Source: Takakia lepidozioides (taxonomy: Eukaryota; Streptophyta; Takakiopsida; Takakiales; Takakiaceae). Taken from it: a stretch of 64,000 nucleotides of DNA. Location: contig CM060733.1 of NCBI GenBank assembly GCA_030704615.1, positions 17,734,001 to 17,798,000 on the forward strand, written 5' to 3'. Position numbers and translations under genes: made by a program. Shown in pieces: positions 10,183 to 23,195 of the stretch; position 1 is the first letter of the stretch, and each line of letters opens with the position of its first letter. The notes under the pieces are model-generated. The model had not been told where the DNA came from and ran no database searches. It worked only from the letters and a program-made list of their open reading frames with translations.

Positions 10183-13100
10183 CTCACAAATCTTGTCCAA
10201 TTACAGACATTTCACTTATATAAATGGACTTAAGTGCTCCATTTGCAAAAACATTACACCCTGTCTCCCCAATTTCTGCCTTTGCCGACTCTAGTTTTCA
10301 TCACGGGGACTGGCACACATGGATGTTGAAAATGATATTCCCTCTTACAAGAAAACTAAAAAGGCAACAAACACAATAGCAGGATCCAGTCGTCCAAAGA
10401 TAAGGCTGGGATTTCTAGTGATGTATTGCTAGAGCCAACAAAACATCCCAAATGATGGAATGCTTCTTTGTTAGAGATCACACATACAAGGCCTCACGGT
10501 AAACGGTTAGTCAATTGTCTCTTAAACGTTCAGTATGAAGAAACAACGGATTACCCGAATTTCAATTTCTGCATGTGTGTTTCTCACTCTGTTAGGTCTC
10601 TCCATTCCAAAGCTACAATGAAGTCAGCTACCCTCTCTCCCTTCCTTCCCCCATCCAAAACAATTGGCCTAGAAAACAATAGTAATAGCCATGGAAGCAT
10701 GTGGACATCATACAACAAATCCGTTAATTCTTAGTCTTGCTTCGTCTCTGTTTCAGTGCAACAGTGAAGTAAGATTCCCCTCTTTCCCTCCCACTCTCCC
10801 TTCCCTTGAATTAGACGCGCAAATTGACAGTGGGCATGGCGTCTATGTGTAAATACTTTCTATAGGTCCTGCCTCCCTCCCCTCCTTAAATCTCTCCTTA
10901 AGTCTACTACCAATTATACTCAGGCCTGCCCCCTCCCCTCTCTTGTTCTATATTTCCTTGATAGTACAGATGAACCGTGTGCGGACGTACAAACACATTC
11001 CTCACTGTTCCATCCACGTGCGGAGAACACCCAAACTCGTCCGTTAGCAACCATGACTTACCAACAGATATGCAGGCGGCAACAAGCAGCACAGCGACAG
11101 AGGAGCGCAGTGCAAGAAGAAGACGTAGCTCCAATTGCATCGCCCTTTCTTCCCCCCTTATTCTTCCTTTCTTGTCGCTCAGCCCATGATATCGCAACCT
11201 CTCAAGCGCTTCCGTATCTCAAACCCCCCCACAAAAATGGTATACACTCTCACAGTGGTCCAAAATCCCTTCCAAACATCCAAGCTTCAACCGCCAACCC
11301 TATCTATCTCAACCCTAGATCGAAGCCCAAGACTCCACAGACAGCACCCCCCCAGTCTGAATTGCCGTGCAATTCTCCGCCCTCCTGCGGTTGCTTCAGC
11401 GTAAATCCTTGGCACCTCGCCCCACCAATTCACTCCAGAAACCACACCCTCACACACTCCCCAATCACATGGCAATGCCCCGAGAGATGGAGACGACAGA
11501 AGAGAGATGGGGTTTGTCTCCCTCTCACGCACACTCTCCCTCTCCCTCTAGGGTTTAAGTCCAGCCCCCCCCCGCAATTCCAGGGGTCTGTCTTGTTTAT
11601 AACCCTTCTCTTCAGAGCTTTTCTTGCTGCAATTCTGTCTTCCTAGACTTAATGGAGCCAGCTGGGTGAAGTTGAGCGGACTTTCATTAATTAGTGGCTC
11701 TAAGTTGGGCATCTCGTTTCCATTTTCTGTGCAATCTGATGGGGAGGAGGTAGCTGGACTGTGTATCATGAAGGATGAAGGGAGAGTGATTGTGCTGGTC
11801 TCGACAAGTTTCTGAAAGACTCTAGAGTTGGTTTCAAGACTGGAGGATGTTACAGCAGGACTTGCAGGCGAGAGAAAGAGAGGGGACTGCAGATGTTTTT
11901 GAGACTAGGGCGAAGTTGTCTTTTGAAGCTCGGAGGAAATTATGTAGTTTGTCCAGTGTGTAACGTATGTAGAGATACAGATTGCAATAGAGAGGGCTAG
12001 AGAGAGATGAGAGAGAGATCACTATTTTATTCACGGAGGAAATGGAGGAAGCATCGATATGTCACAATGCCTGAGCTTACTTGGGCCCATACTCGCGACA
12101 TGCCCTCGGTGACCAGACACTCACTTCCCCTGGATTATGGTGAGCCTGGAATTTTATCTCGGTTCAATTGAGACTTTGTAAAAGGTGGATATTTGAAGTA
12201 CATGATGATGAAGTAGATGGAACGAAAGAGGCCGTTTCGGTTTACGGAGTCCTCCTGTCATATGGGTAGTCTTATCAGGTCACGGATCAAATTTGATGGA
12301 CTCAGAGAGTTGCCTACTCAAACTCGTGACAATGTTTACGGCCAAGCAGGAATCCAGGTTAACTGAAATCCGACCTTCCAGCTGGTGCATTCATGACTCT
12401 ACTTTGCATCTAACATATACGTCGTAGGTCTGGTTGGGTGGCCACTATCAATCTAGCTATGTGTGTCCGTGAACAGTGCTATCTTTCAATAAAGTGAACT
12501 TGGAAATCCTGAGGTACCGAAGGTGGACCAACTCATATTGCAAGCTAGGGCGCGCACCAGGGATGGGATTGGTTTCTGCGAGCTTCAGTCCGGAGCAGCC
12601 CACATCAGTGGCCAGTCCCCGTGGGCGACCAGGCGAACGAGAACGATGGAGGAGAGAAGCTTGCAAGTATGTCAAACATGACAAACGGTTCTCTAATTGG
12701 AAGGTACTGAGTACGTTGTCTCTGTCTGACGTCTCTTTCGATAGATTTGCCCACTAATTCGAGCTTTGAAGTTGTTTTTCGATCCCGAACTGCTCTAGAT
12801 GGGGTCTCCGCTGCAACCACCAAAACGTTTGGTGTGCTAATGCATTGCGTGTAGGCCGTGTACCTGCCGTGTACTCCTTGCCCTCCAGCATACAGCACCA
12901 ACTGAATTCTCATACTCGTCTAACTCAGACAGTTGACTCAGGCAAAGCTTGCAACGGAATCTCAAATGATTGTCATTTGTTCCGCCGAAGCATGAACTGT
13001 GACTAGTACTCACCTATGTCAGTATTGCCTTGCAAGCCGACGGTGTACAAGCCATGTAGTGTACAGAAAGTGTGCCAGGGCTGTTGTAGGCAGTCAATAC

Positions 13101-14773
13101 ACTATGACAATGACTCACAATAGCTCGGAGAGACTGCAGTCTCCAGTCCGAATACGAAGTGAGGGCCAATGGTTATATAGCTAGGGGGCCTCTCTCTTTC
13201 TCTCTCTCCACTGTACTTGTGTTGTCTCTTATTCGGCCATGGCGTAATTAAAGAGCCCACTTCCCCACAAGAGGGTACTCCGCACTGTGTGTACCGCCTG
13301 GGCACAGGGAAGAAAGTTGACCTGAGGGGGTTGTATGTTTTCGAAGTCCGTAAGTCTTAGTGGGTATTTGCGCTTCGCATGCAGATACTTGGGTCACAGC
13401 TTTTGGCATTTTATGGAGTAGAAAGGAATGTGGTGACTCCTTTTCCTTCAATCCTCTCATTCAGAAGATACCCATGACGTAGGATTGGAGAAGGTACAGT
13501 ATCGTCGGCAGCATGTCGACAATGTGTTCAGTGTTCACCCATTTCCAGCTGGGTTAACAAAGAAAGAAATTTGCTACAGCCACCTGGAGTGCAGGACAAA
13601 CAGAGCAAGAAGTGAAGCAAAATGTGAAAAACTGAAACCCGGTGACAAAATTTGAGGCATGTTTTTTTGACAGAAAGGCTTATCAACTTCGATTTTATCC
13701 TTCCCACTTAGTACAATATAGTATAGGAGAATGCTTCATACACATACAAAAATTCCGAAAACTTTCTTGCTTCATGTTGAAAAAAAGTTTCATTTGTCCA
13801 CGGTAAGCTCGAAGAGAGAAAGTGGGGCCCTTAAAAGTGAGGGCCTGAGGACCAAAGGGACTTTTCTTAAACTTTCCTTCCTGGGTCAAGTACTGTTGTC
13901 TATTCCAGGATTACCTTTCCGTCTTTTTTCATAAGAACCAAAAATGCCTGGCAGAGAGAGATGATACGACCAAAGTCAGCATAAATACGAGCCTCTTCCT
14001 TCCCCATTTCAGGAGTGGGCTCCTTGGCAGGGTTGGGAGTTGCTTGGTTGTGTAGTCTCTTTTGCCATAAGGCTCTCCATCTCTTGACATTTAGTTGTGT
14101 TGAGGCCCCCTTGTCTTGCTTTCTTTTGTCCCTTAGCCTCTTCCTGCTTTCAGTGGAAATTATAAAGCTTCATTCTTTCTGTTCCTTTCTTTTCTTTCCT
14201 TCTGTTTGTTTTTCTTGGGTCAGTTGGGTCTCCCTTGGACATGATACAGGTCTCAAGTCACTCCCCCTTTGGACGTTATGAAGTTTCACTCTCATTCTGT
14301 CTTCTCCCACACATACACCACAAACTGCATAAAATGGCAGACAAAGCTCTCCCTGTAGTTGAATCTCCACAACAATGGAGTCAGAAGATTTCATGAAGAA
14401 GAAACAAATTAGCCTGAGCATAGGCCAATGCAATTCAAGGAAGGTTTTGACATCGCGGTAAGAGGGCACCACCATTACTTGTGGGTTCAATTTGCCCATC
14501 AGTCTCTATTGCAAATTTGCTCTACTATGATTTGAGCAATTGAGCGTTACTAGTTACTACTGTTATTATGTTCAAAATCCCAATGAATTCTACTGCCAAA
14601 ACAATCTCATCACTTTCCAATGTTGCGATATAATCTGGGCCTCCTTCTGTACCCAATATCTCTCTTTCTCTCTCTCTCCTCTTCCTCAACATTCTCCTGA
14701 TCCATCCACCCTGTGATCTTTCTATCCTCAACAAAAGAATGTGAAGGGTACACAAAGAGGCACAACACTAGAC
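10183..14773. other. No gene recognised (4.6 kb)
   Basis: Open frames here are short and track pyrimidine-rich, low-complexity DNA (for example 11.1-11.6 kb and 14.0-14.3 kb). No domain, exon chain or terminal repeat was found. A CT run lies at about 13,190-13,210. An AG-rich stretch at 11.87-12.02 kb looks like untranslated or intronic sequence. Unrecognised exons are possible. Confidence 0.4.
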
Positions 14774-14776
14774 TAA

Positions 14777-14804
14777 GGCCCGCTTTACACTAGGAGTCGA
14801 GGCC
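14777..14804. repeat. Left terminal inverted repeat of the Harbinger element
   Basis: 28 bp, preceded by TAA at 14,774-14,776. It matches the complement of 16,932-16,959. Confidence 0.92.
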
Positions 14805-15044
14805 AAAATGAAATAACATATTTTATTCCACTCAGACATGGCCCCAAGGGCAAAAAAGCAACCCTTAAGGTTTGGGGGGCCACCAAGGCTCCTTGGGGCC
14901 AACACTCACCCAAATAAAATATAATTGTTTTGGTTGCATCTCAACCATACGATCAAATGAAGTCAAGCTCTCTTCCCTCTCTTCCTGTCTCTCGTCTCCC
15001 GCGCTTCCTCCCTTCCTTCGCCGTCTCGTTTGTCGCGGGTAGAA

Positions 15045-16041
15045 TGGATAGCTCACAATATGCCGTATGGAGTACCGAGGGGATTTCAGACATGCAAGAG
15101 AGGATCGCGTCTACTGCGGGATCTCTCGCATTTCAGCCATTTTGCCCTGTTGTTGCACAAAGATCAAATCTGCCCCCTTTGAATCCAAGCATTGATGATG
15201 ACGTTGGTCTGATTAGTGACCCTGGAGTTGGCAATGCAAGAGGAAGGCAGCTTGCCCTGAGCCTATAGGTGTAGACCCCTAAGATGAGGATGTGCAGATT
15301 ATTCCAGAAGTAGCAGCGTCGAAGAGACAATCTGCACGCAAGAAAGCTGCACCCAAGACAACCAAATCCAAGAAGGCTTTGAAGAAAGAGGACTCCGAGG
15401 AAGATGCAGATTCTACCGGTTCAAAAGCCTGGAAAGATTTAGATACAGAGGCACTGATTGCACTTCGAGGTGAAATGGAACCCGAGTTTATGAAGAATGC
15501 CAAGAAACAAGGTATTTGTTTTTTTTTGCTTCTCAGCTGCCTTGTTTGACATGCATGCTTACATATTCAGTTGAAGTTGTGACAGCCTTGTGGGAAAGAG
15601 ATGCAGGCTAACCACTGAGGAGACTCTGTTCCATTCATGTCTATTTTTGTGCCTATCAATGCTAGTTTAGAAGCTTTCTATTATCTAACTTCGAAGCTTT
15701 CTATTGCTTCAGAAGTTGATGTATGGTTGAAGCTACATGCCAGAATGGTTGCAGCAATTCCAGGGTTCACAAAAACAGTCGAAGCATGTAAGAAAAAATT
15801 CAACATCTTGTTTAAACAGTACAAAATTGACAAAATGACAAACGGAATATCTGGAGAGGGTAGGCATGAATGCAAGTTCTATGACTCCATTGATCAGTGG
15901 TGGCATCAAGCAGAAACAGTCATGAAGCATGTCACAACATCTGCAAATGAATCATCTGACCAGCCAGGGCCTCGTTGGATCCCGAAGTCGAAATCCCATA
16001 ATTTACATTTGGAGTCCACTATCCCTTGCAGTAGAGCTGAA
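15045..16041 (+). pseudogene. Harbinger Myb/SANT-like (trihelix) accessory protein
   Basis: In Harbinger elements a Myb-like protein binds the element ends and helps bring the transposase into the nucleus. Here an ATG at 15,045 opens a frame that hits stops near 15,266. Coding resumes in another frame with a Lys-rich basic stretch (RKKAAPKTTKSKKALKK) and the start of a SANT-like helix (SKAWKDLDTEALIALRGEM). A probable intron runs from 15,512 to 15,712 (GTATTT...TTCAG). The second part has WLKLHARMVAAIPGF, CKKKFNILFKQYK and FYDSIDQWW, the spacing of a trihelix domain. The last ~25 codons before the TAG at 16,041 lie in transposase-derived sequence read on the wrong strand, so the natural C-terminus is lost. 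Confidence 0.7.
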
Positions 16042-16697
16042 TAGAATCCTTTGCGGCAGTAGTAGGAGATTGGATCAACTTTAGGAGCAATAATTGGTAT
16101 ATGGCTACCGTCCACAGCTCCAATTATATATGGGATCCCCTGCAATGCTTCAAACTCGGCTGCTATTCTCTTTATGCTTTGACCAGTAGGTTTCTCAAAC
16201 ACTATGTGCTTCAAATGTTTTCTGACAGATGCACAAAAATCTCTGACAATGATAGATGCAATATTTTCTGCCACTCCATAAATCTCTCCACACATTTGTA
16301 ATGTGTTGCCACTGCCTAATCTAGATAATGCTATGGCTACCCGTGTCTCTAAGGGAATGTAAGCTCGCATGTGAGAATGTGTCTTGGTCATAGATGGAGC
16401 AACAATGGAACACAAATATGTGAAAGTACTTGGATTCAACCTGGTTCGCTGCTTGAACATCTTATCTGAATAACTGCCCATGAGTTGCCGCTCCATGAAA
16501 CCTACACCTCTCTCATACATCCACACAGTTCGATCTCTTGGCCCATTCCCTTCAATAATCATGGCAGCCATCATCATCATTGCAGCCTGGTGATGACCAA
16601 TGGCAAGTTGTTGTGCAACTACAACGACAGTCATCACATGACGGACTGCCATGAAGAACACAAGTGCCACCAAAGTCTTGTGCCTATGAGCATCCAT
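15906..16697 (-). pseudogene. PIF/Harbinger (HARBI1-like) DDE transposase, C-terminus missing
   Basis: An open frame of 263 codons begins with an ATG at 16,697. It holds a helix-turn-helix-like middle (RVAIALSRLGSGNTLQMCGEIYG is that region; key residues RLGSG and GEIYGV) and the DDE_4-type catalytic start: GAVDGSHIPI gives the first Asp and LWDFDFG the second. The third acidic residue, normally some 35 residues further on, is absent. After DFDFG the reading passes into sequence belonging to the Myb-like gene on the other strand. The family protein is usually 350-450 aa, so about a third is gone and catalysis is not expected. The ends could still be mobilised by a related enzyme. Confidence 0.85.
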
Positions 16698-16931
16698 GGT
16701 GAGTGCACTAAGGCAAGAGGTGAGACGAGCTCACACCGTGGAGGACAGAAAGAGGGAGTTGCGTGGGGGGTTCACACGTGATTATGAAGCCTCGGCCTCT
16801 ACCACTCGGCCCCAAGGCCTTTACACTAGTGCCTCTTGACCCCTAGGAAATACATATTTTAATGCTTACTTGAGGCCACCCCAAGGTCAATTAGTACTCA
16901 AAAATGGGCTCCCACGGCCCCAAGATTTGTT

Positions 16932-16959
16932 GGCCTCGACTCCTAGTGTAAAGTGGCCC
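16932..16959. repeat. Right terminal inverted repeat of the Harbinger element
   Basis: 28 bp starting GGCCTCGACTCCTAGTGTAA, followed by TAA at 16,960-16,962. Confidence 0.92.
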
Positions 16960-17020
16960 TAAGGCTGTCCAGAACAAATTTACTAACTCTAAAGCCCTGT
17001 AAGCACTCTGAATCATGCCC

Positions 17021-17253
17021 CTAATTTCGGGTACCTGACATTTTGAGGCATTGGTAGTCCGGCCGAGAGGCCTGCCTCCCAACATCTTGAGGGCAGAGTG
17101 ATTGAGGAGGGAGCAAAACACAGTTGTACCAAACGCACACGGCCACGCTGGGAGGGATGGTGGCGTTCGCAAGACCTCCAAGATCGGTGAGGTAGTTGTG
17201 TTGGAGATAGAGAGAACGAATGGTCGCCGCTTCGACGGACGTTGCAAAGACCT
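17021..17253 (-). CDS. Exon of a leucine-rich-repeat protein (end of LRR domain), partial
   Basis: On the minus strand an acceptor (TATGGCAG at about 17,254) opens an exon with an LRR-like segment (SLYLQHNYLTDLGGL) and a Cys-rich cap: WYNCVLLPPQSLCP then SRPDYQC. This pattern closes the extracellular LRR domain in several plant LRR proteins. A donor-like GTACCC follows the cap, or the frame ends at a TAG at 17,021. Other exons were not found; the upstream side (17.3 kb and above) shows no further repeats. The Harbinger element sits about 60 bp beyond its 3' side. It may be a gene fragment or the last exon of a decayed gene. Confidence 0.4.
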
Positions 17254-17293
17254 GCCATACAAAGATACAGAGAGGTTGTGATTCAGGGGTCAT

Positions 17294-19585
17294 CTAGATG
17301 TACTCATGAAACTTTGCTAGCAATAGCCTAGTCTAAAGTATTTGGACGGAGCAAAGAAGAAGCGACAGACGGACTGGAGACGAGAAAGAGAGAACAGGGC
17401 CCACCCACTGCCTCATTGAAGCTCGCTCAGGTATCTTAGATGATGCAGAGGACTCTTACCATCCTACCACTAGTTGCAGCGAAATATTTCAACAAGAAAT
17501 CACTAATCCGCCAATGCCCTTTTCCTTCCAATCCCATGGCTTCCTATGAGTGAAATGTAGGACTTCCTTGTTTGTAACTTGTTGTCCAAGGCACCACGAC
17601 ACTGCATTCAATTTCGGCTTATATTGATCCTCAGCTCATGAAAGGAGCCCTGGAGAGAGGAAAGTTTTTGCTGTTCGAGTGACAGAGGATGTGCTCATCA
17701 GACTTGGGAACAAAGGAAGGGGAAGAGAGGAAGGAAATTCAATCCTGACATTGCATCAACTGTGGACGTCTTGACATAAGAGGCTAACATACTTGCATCA
17801 CACCAAAGAACAACTACCTCTCAGTTGCATGAAATCAGACAGCCGATACAAATTCTCCCACCATGGTCATACCGAAGTAGTTTGAGAGATATTCATAACT
17901 TTTCGCTTTTAAGAAGCTGTTGAATTGGAACATGGAATGAGCTCCACATGTTTGTAGAGGACTGCAATGGGTCTGTTCAGAAATTGGCTCCTGGTCGAAG
18001 CGTATTCCTAAAACTAAGAGTAATAGACACATGAACATGTTTTAATGAGATACCTTAGGCTTGGTCTGGAAATGAAACCGTGTCAGGGTCAAAGCCATAG
18101 GCCAGTGTGTAGATTTCTTTCCAAGAAGAGTGCCCTACCAAATTTGCTTTGGTGATGGAGCCTAGCAGCAAAAGGGCACCATCCATGTAGTGCATTGGTT
18201 GTGCCCAACTGAACATCAGGAGTCCTTATGACAGCTCTGGTATCCGACTCTACCTTTTCTTTTCTTTACTTTTTCAAGTATTTTGAAGTTGATTATTTTT
18301 TATAAAAAATACCTAACTGAACACTACATTAGAATGGGTCAATCCCTCTCTAGAGTCTACCATGATAAGTACCTACGATGAAATCTTCATGATAAAAGGT
18401 TGCTGATATAAAATAGAGATTGCGTCTGTATTGCTGGGATTTGCATTCACCTTCCAAGACTCCATGTAGACATTGTTTACCTTAACACTACATGAAAATT
18501 CCATGTCTGAAAATTATGGACAATTCCTGCGTAGACTTATCAAATCACTGAATTATGCTGTAAAAATCAGTTATGTGTGTGATGTGGGAATATTATTATG
18601 AATGGAAACTTATTATTTGACCACATGAATAAGCATATTCAACTCAATTTTGTCATGGTTCATCTAGACACACAATATGGTTGACTCCACCAAATTTTGG
18701 CCAAATATGATGCAATGTGCATTTGAGACTCTGAGATAATGGAGGTTTTTTTAAAAGTTCATCATCAAATAACATCAACTTTAACCCCATATCATGAACA
18801 TAAATGTGTCCAGAAATGTGTACTGACAGCTTTGTTTATATAAAGAAACACATTTTGAACCTGAAACCTCTACATCTCATCAATTTAGCAAGTTGTGACA
18901 ACTGACCAAAAGCCATTATTAGATTGCGCATTTTAAAATACTTGTGCATTTCTCATCATTCTCGTGCCGATTGCTAGGAAGCTTAACCCTTGTTAGACTG
19001 TCCGAGAGCGATCATGCTGCACCTGAATCCTTTCCAATCCATCGAGCATCAAATCTCCTCAACTTCAATGTGTTTTCCCGGGCCACATACAATTTCTTGT
19101 GCTGATTACTATGAAGCAGATGCTCCATATGTTTTGCAAGAGAATGTTAATGGGAAAGGGAAAATTAAAAGATAGCAGAGCAACAAACCAGCTTGTGGCA
19201 CTCTTGACTACACCATTAGATAAATATAAGGATGCGGTAGTGATTCTAAAACTGAGAAATTATGCAAGTCTACACCAGGTCATGAAACTGTCTTTATAAT
19301 GCTTGGACTTTGCTTTTCTTAACCAAAACTCTACACATCAATGCACTGAAACCAATAAAACTATATGTTTTTTGCTCATTCTTCTTGAATATCAATGTCA
19401 CTACCCTCAAACCCTTCAATTTGAGACAATTTCATGTGCCAATAGATAAAGATGAGAGATTATACATGTAAATCAACAGTGTTGATATATGGCAGGGGCA
19501 ACATGGAAAATTCACATTGTAACAGTCCAATGCTCTAAAATGGCACAAAGTGCTTTTAGTAAGATCTAGCTTCAACTTCCTCATA
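17294..19585. other. No gene recognised (2.3 kb)
   Basis: AT-rich from about 18.2 kb onward. Open frames are short and show no domain or splice chain. Confidence 0.4.
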
Positions 19586-20892
19586 TCATGCTCGAACCCC
19601 TCTAAATAAAATCCGGCCGCAAGAAGTCATCCAAGACCACACTCTGCGAGTGCAAAACACGACCTGTGTCACAGCTCGGAAATCAGGAACCATAGGTGGA
19701 ATGACTACTACTGTATGGTCCCCATCATCATCAATCGGACCATGAATGCACGTTGGTCTAATGACGATATCAAAATCGTGCTGAACACTAGCTCTCAATC
19801 CAAACAAGTTGTTCGAGCAAAATGCCACCCACTTTGCATTAGCATGTTGGAACCACTGAACAGCAAAAGAGAGAGCGGCACTTGGAGAAGGTCGGACCTG
19901 ATGCAAAATATCGATATCTAGATTGAAAGGGAGAACAGACATTGTATCTCCGGGATGCCTTTAAGTCTTCACATGTAGAGGATTCTCAAATGCGTGCATC
20001 AGTGAATTACTAGTGTAAAACGTAGGATACATAGAGAATTCACTACGGACTGGAAAATGATCTATGTCATGAAGCAAAAAACTGTCCCAACTCGTACTAC
20101 GCAAACCATGAAACAGACGAACCTCAGAAGGACTCATCGCAAAAGGATTATATACTACTAATCCCTGTCTAGATACAACATCGTGCACCCCAAATAAAAA
20201 AGACCTCTGCACAATGGTAGTCAACCCTACAACCCCCTTCTCTGGAGTACTGAAAGCCGGTACGGTGACATCAAGAATAGAACCTCAGAAAAATGTTGCA
20301 GACTTGCGACTCTTCTGCCCCGACCACCCCCCTCTTCTTCCTCTCCCACCTCCTCGCCCTATCAGACATGTACCACCCTGCTCCACAACGGGTAAACTTC
20401 CCGAGGTTCCTCCCCCCCCGCCCCCCCCCCGCCCCTTCGTAGACTACGTCGATTGCGGACAAGAATAAAATCCTCCTCTGAATGTGAGAAGTGAGATGAG
20501 TAAAAAGAATCACGAATCTCCTCTAAAACCCGCAAACCCACAATGACAAACCCTTCCCTCACAAAGTATAGTACTCCAAGAGCTGACCTACTCAAGTCAT
20601 AGTGCGTAGCCAAGACTTCCTCAACAATACACTCAGCAAAAAACACTCTAAAAAACGATCCCAAAGTTACTACGCAAGTATTGACTGATCTCACCTCAGA
20701 ATGTACAAGCAGATCTCGCTCTATATCCTGAAATATCCCAAAAAACAACGGAGAGGAATAATGGTCCGAAACGAAATCTCGTATATTTGCTCGAGCCACG
20801 CAGGGAGACGCCATCTCAAAGACTAAAGTCAAAAACCTATAACACCTCTTACCAATCTTCATCCCCAAATGGAAAAAATGAACAATCCTCAC
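19586..20892 (-). pseudogene. Unidentified decayed ORF series
   Basis: Three minus-strand pieces follow one another. The first, 20,892-20,362, has hydrophobic and aromatic runs and ends in a Gly/Arg-rich stretch over a G/C homopolymer near 20,410. The second runs from about 20,270 to 19,961 (open upstream of its first ATG-like codon). The third, 19,942-19,586, is in the same frame as the second with a single stop between them. A frameshift separates the first from the others. Composition is protein-like (FLLHDIDHFPV, AVQWFQHANAKWVAFC), but no family is recognised. A virus-derived capsid-like remnant, a retroelement gag or a lost host gene are all possible; the sequence alone does not decide. 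Confidence 0.35.
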
Positions 20893-23195
20893 TCCCTCAC
20901 TTCCTGCTCCTAAACAATACTTTACTTGTGGAACACGAAATCCTAATAAACACTACTGATACTAAACCCTCATCCTTTGCTGTGAATTTGCCTGCACAAC
21001 CATTTTCACATGTATATCCTTCACATGAGCACTGTAGTTTTTTTTAATTTGACACAACAAAGATGGGGAGGAGCCAAACTGGGTCCATCATACACTTGCA
21101 AATCCTTCACAGTGCCCTACTGCAAATGTAGTTTATCGGAGGTGGAGGTCTTCAAAAAAGACCCCAGTGCAAAGTTTGGGAGCTTGTGAAGATAATTATT
21201 GTTCTGCAAGTTGTTGGGTTTGAGGATTTCAAGAAGAGCTCGGGTGACAACCAGGCAAGCGGTGCATGTGTGGAGCATGCTTTATATTGGGCCAAAACAT
21301 CTCAATACTAGATTTCTATATGAATGTGCTGTTGGTTGTAAATACGTGCAATCATATCTTTAATAAGCAGCAAGATACACAACATTTGATACAATCAGGA
21401 AGTTGCATTCAAATTATTTTTGTAGTTATTTTCTATTTCATAGCTGGATATTGGAAATGTCATAGGCAAATATGCCTCAAGCACTTAAGGTATAGACTTT
21501 GATACTTGTGTCGATTCCTGCATTCTATTTTTCTCTCTTCCAAGTTACATTGAGTGACATACTAAAAGCAAAAGCAAGCGTGGACTTGTGTATTACTCAT
21601 CTCGCACTGTGAATGGAAAAAGATATGATATTGAGGACGTAGATATCAACTGAATCCGGTGGACACAACCCTTGGGCGCAATATACGAGAAGACTACGGT
21701 TTTTGGTTTCTAGAAAAGTTATCTACAACTTTGGACATTGTGATCAGAGTGAAAATTATCCATAAACTACATTTCACAAGACACCTACTGTTGGATAGTT
21801 TAGTATCTGTTAGGACTAATTGCTCAATAATTTTTTTAAATCACATAAAGGAATGAGATTTTGTGTAGCAGCAATTGTTTTTTGAACACTATGCCTTTGC
21901 CCACCGTGTTGTTTTTTACATAATGGTAATGCCTAGTCCAAACAAATTTCAGAGATATGTATGCGAAAGTGGCCAACTGGTCAGTTTGGAAAGACAAAGA
22001 CTGCATTGACCATGATATTGGTTTTGAACAAAACAATATGATGAAAGGAGAACTGATTCTTTTGGGTTCCCACCAACCATCCCGATCTCTCATTAGTAAA
22101 TGTACTAAGAATGTGGATTTACGATATGTCTTTCATGACAATCCACCGCAATATATTTTGGAATTTATGTGGCATGGCACCATGGGCGTTGTTCACAGTA
22201 ATATGTTTTGGATTTGCCTTAGATGAGCACAGAACAAGAAAGACTAAGGTATATATATATATGCAGGTGAAAAACTAATTTGCTAAATGCGAATATAACC
22301 AGCTTTGCACACAGAAGTATGTCATTTCTATCCTAGAAACTAAAAATGATTGGTTAACCATTCATACAGCCTCACCTTGCCAGACCTGTTGTCCCACCAC
22401 CGCAAAGGATCTGACATGAACTCCTGACAAAGATATCCTATGCTTATTGCTTGGCCTGTATCCAAAAACAGTTATCTATAGCCACAATGATACTGCGTGA
22501 CTTCCACGAGACTCTCTTTCTTTCTCCTTATGAAATTGGAGTCTTCTTACATCTCTGTTCCATCTGGGCTACAGCCATGGCGCTGGGAATTCCTAGCATG
22601 ATGTCTGTACCAGCACTTACATGAACACTGAAATTGCATGAGCCGCGTGATACGCGAAGCAAAAAGTCCGTCAGTCTGCCTTGTTTAAACAAGGTGTCTC
22701 GCGGGGGCTCTCAAATAATCCACGTCTCTCTCTCACAAGTATATACACACAAAATTTCTTCCCAAACATGGACTGGAAAGAGGAGAGATAACACAAGTTT
22801 CATACATTTGAAGAGATGCTGAAGAGCTAATGGAAGAGGAGAAGGATGTCAATTACACCCACGTTCATCTACAACATTACATGATCATAACCTGAAATCC
22901 TCCAACAGAAGTGGGTGTAGATTATGTTGGGATTGGGCAACCAAAATCTGGAGCATGATTAGACTAGCTCCTCTACACACAATTTTCAGCCCAAAAAACC
23001 ATTGCAGAGAATTGTATGTCCATACCATTGTTCGGCTCTGTTGGAGGCATCACAGACATAACGAGAAATGGTCTGGAGCCATGCGGTGTCACAGTGGATA
23101 CCCATGTCAGCTCCCCACCCTGGTTCCTTGCTCTGCTCCATGATGTGAGGCCTCCTGCCCGTTCACAGCAAGGGGAAGACAGGCCCCTGGGTATA
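20893..23195. other. No gene recognised (2.3 kb)
   Basis: AT-rich DNA. A plus-strand open frame at 21,957-22,226 (VANWSVWKDKDCIDHD) looks protein-like but has no recognisable domain or exon partner. A short TA run lies at 22,250-22,262. Confidence 0.3.

Larger units (their letters stand above)
14777..16959. mobile_element. PIF/Harbinger DNA transposon, 2183 bp, with TIRs and TAA target duplication
   Basis: The left end GGCCCGCTTTACACTAGGAG continues TCGAGGCC; the right end is its complement with two changes in the outer bases, giving 28-bp terminal inverted repeats. TAA lies at 14,774-14,776 and again at 16,960-16,962, matching the 3-bp target preference of this superfamily. Inside are the two proteins such elements carry: a Myb/SANT-like protein on the plus strand and a DDE transposase on the minus strand. 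They converge near 15.9-16.0 kb, where both seem cut short. Confidence 0.92.

Noticed and set aside
11053-11646. 197-codon plus-strand open frame
   Set aside because: Pyrimidine-rich, Pro/Ser/His-heavy composition with no domain; overlapping open frames on both strands indicate low-complexity DNA.
14015-14281. Apparent membrane-protein-like frame rich in Leu, Phe and Ser
   Set aside because: Produced by a long CT-rich tract; no start context, exon partner or family pattern.
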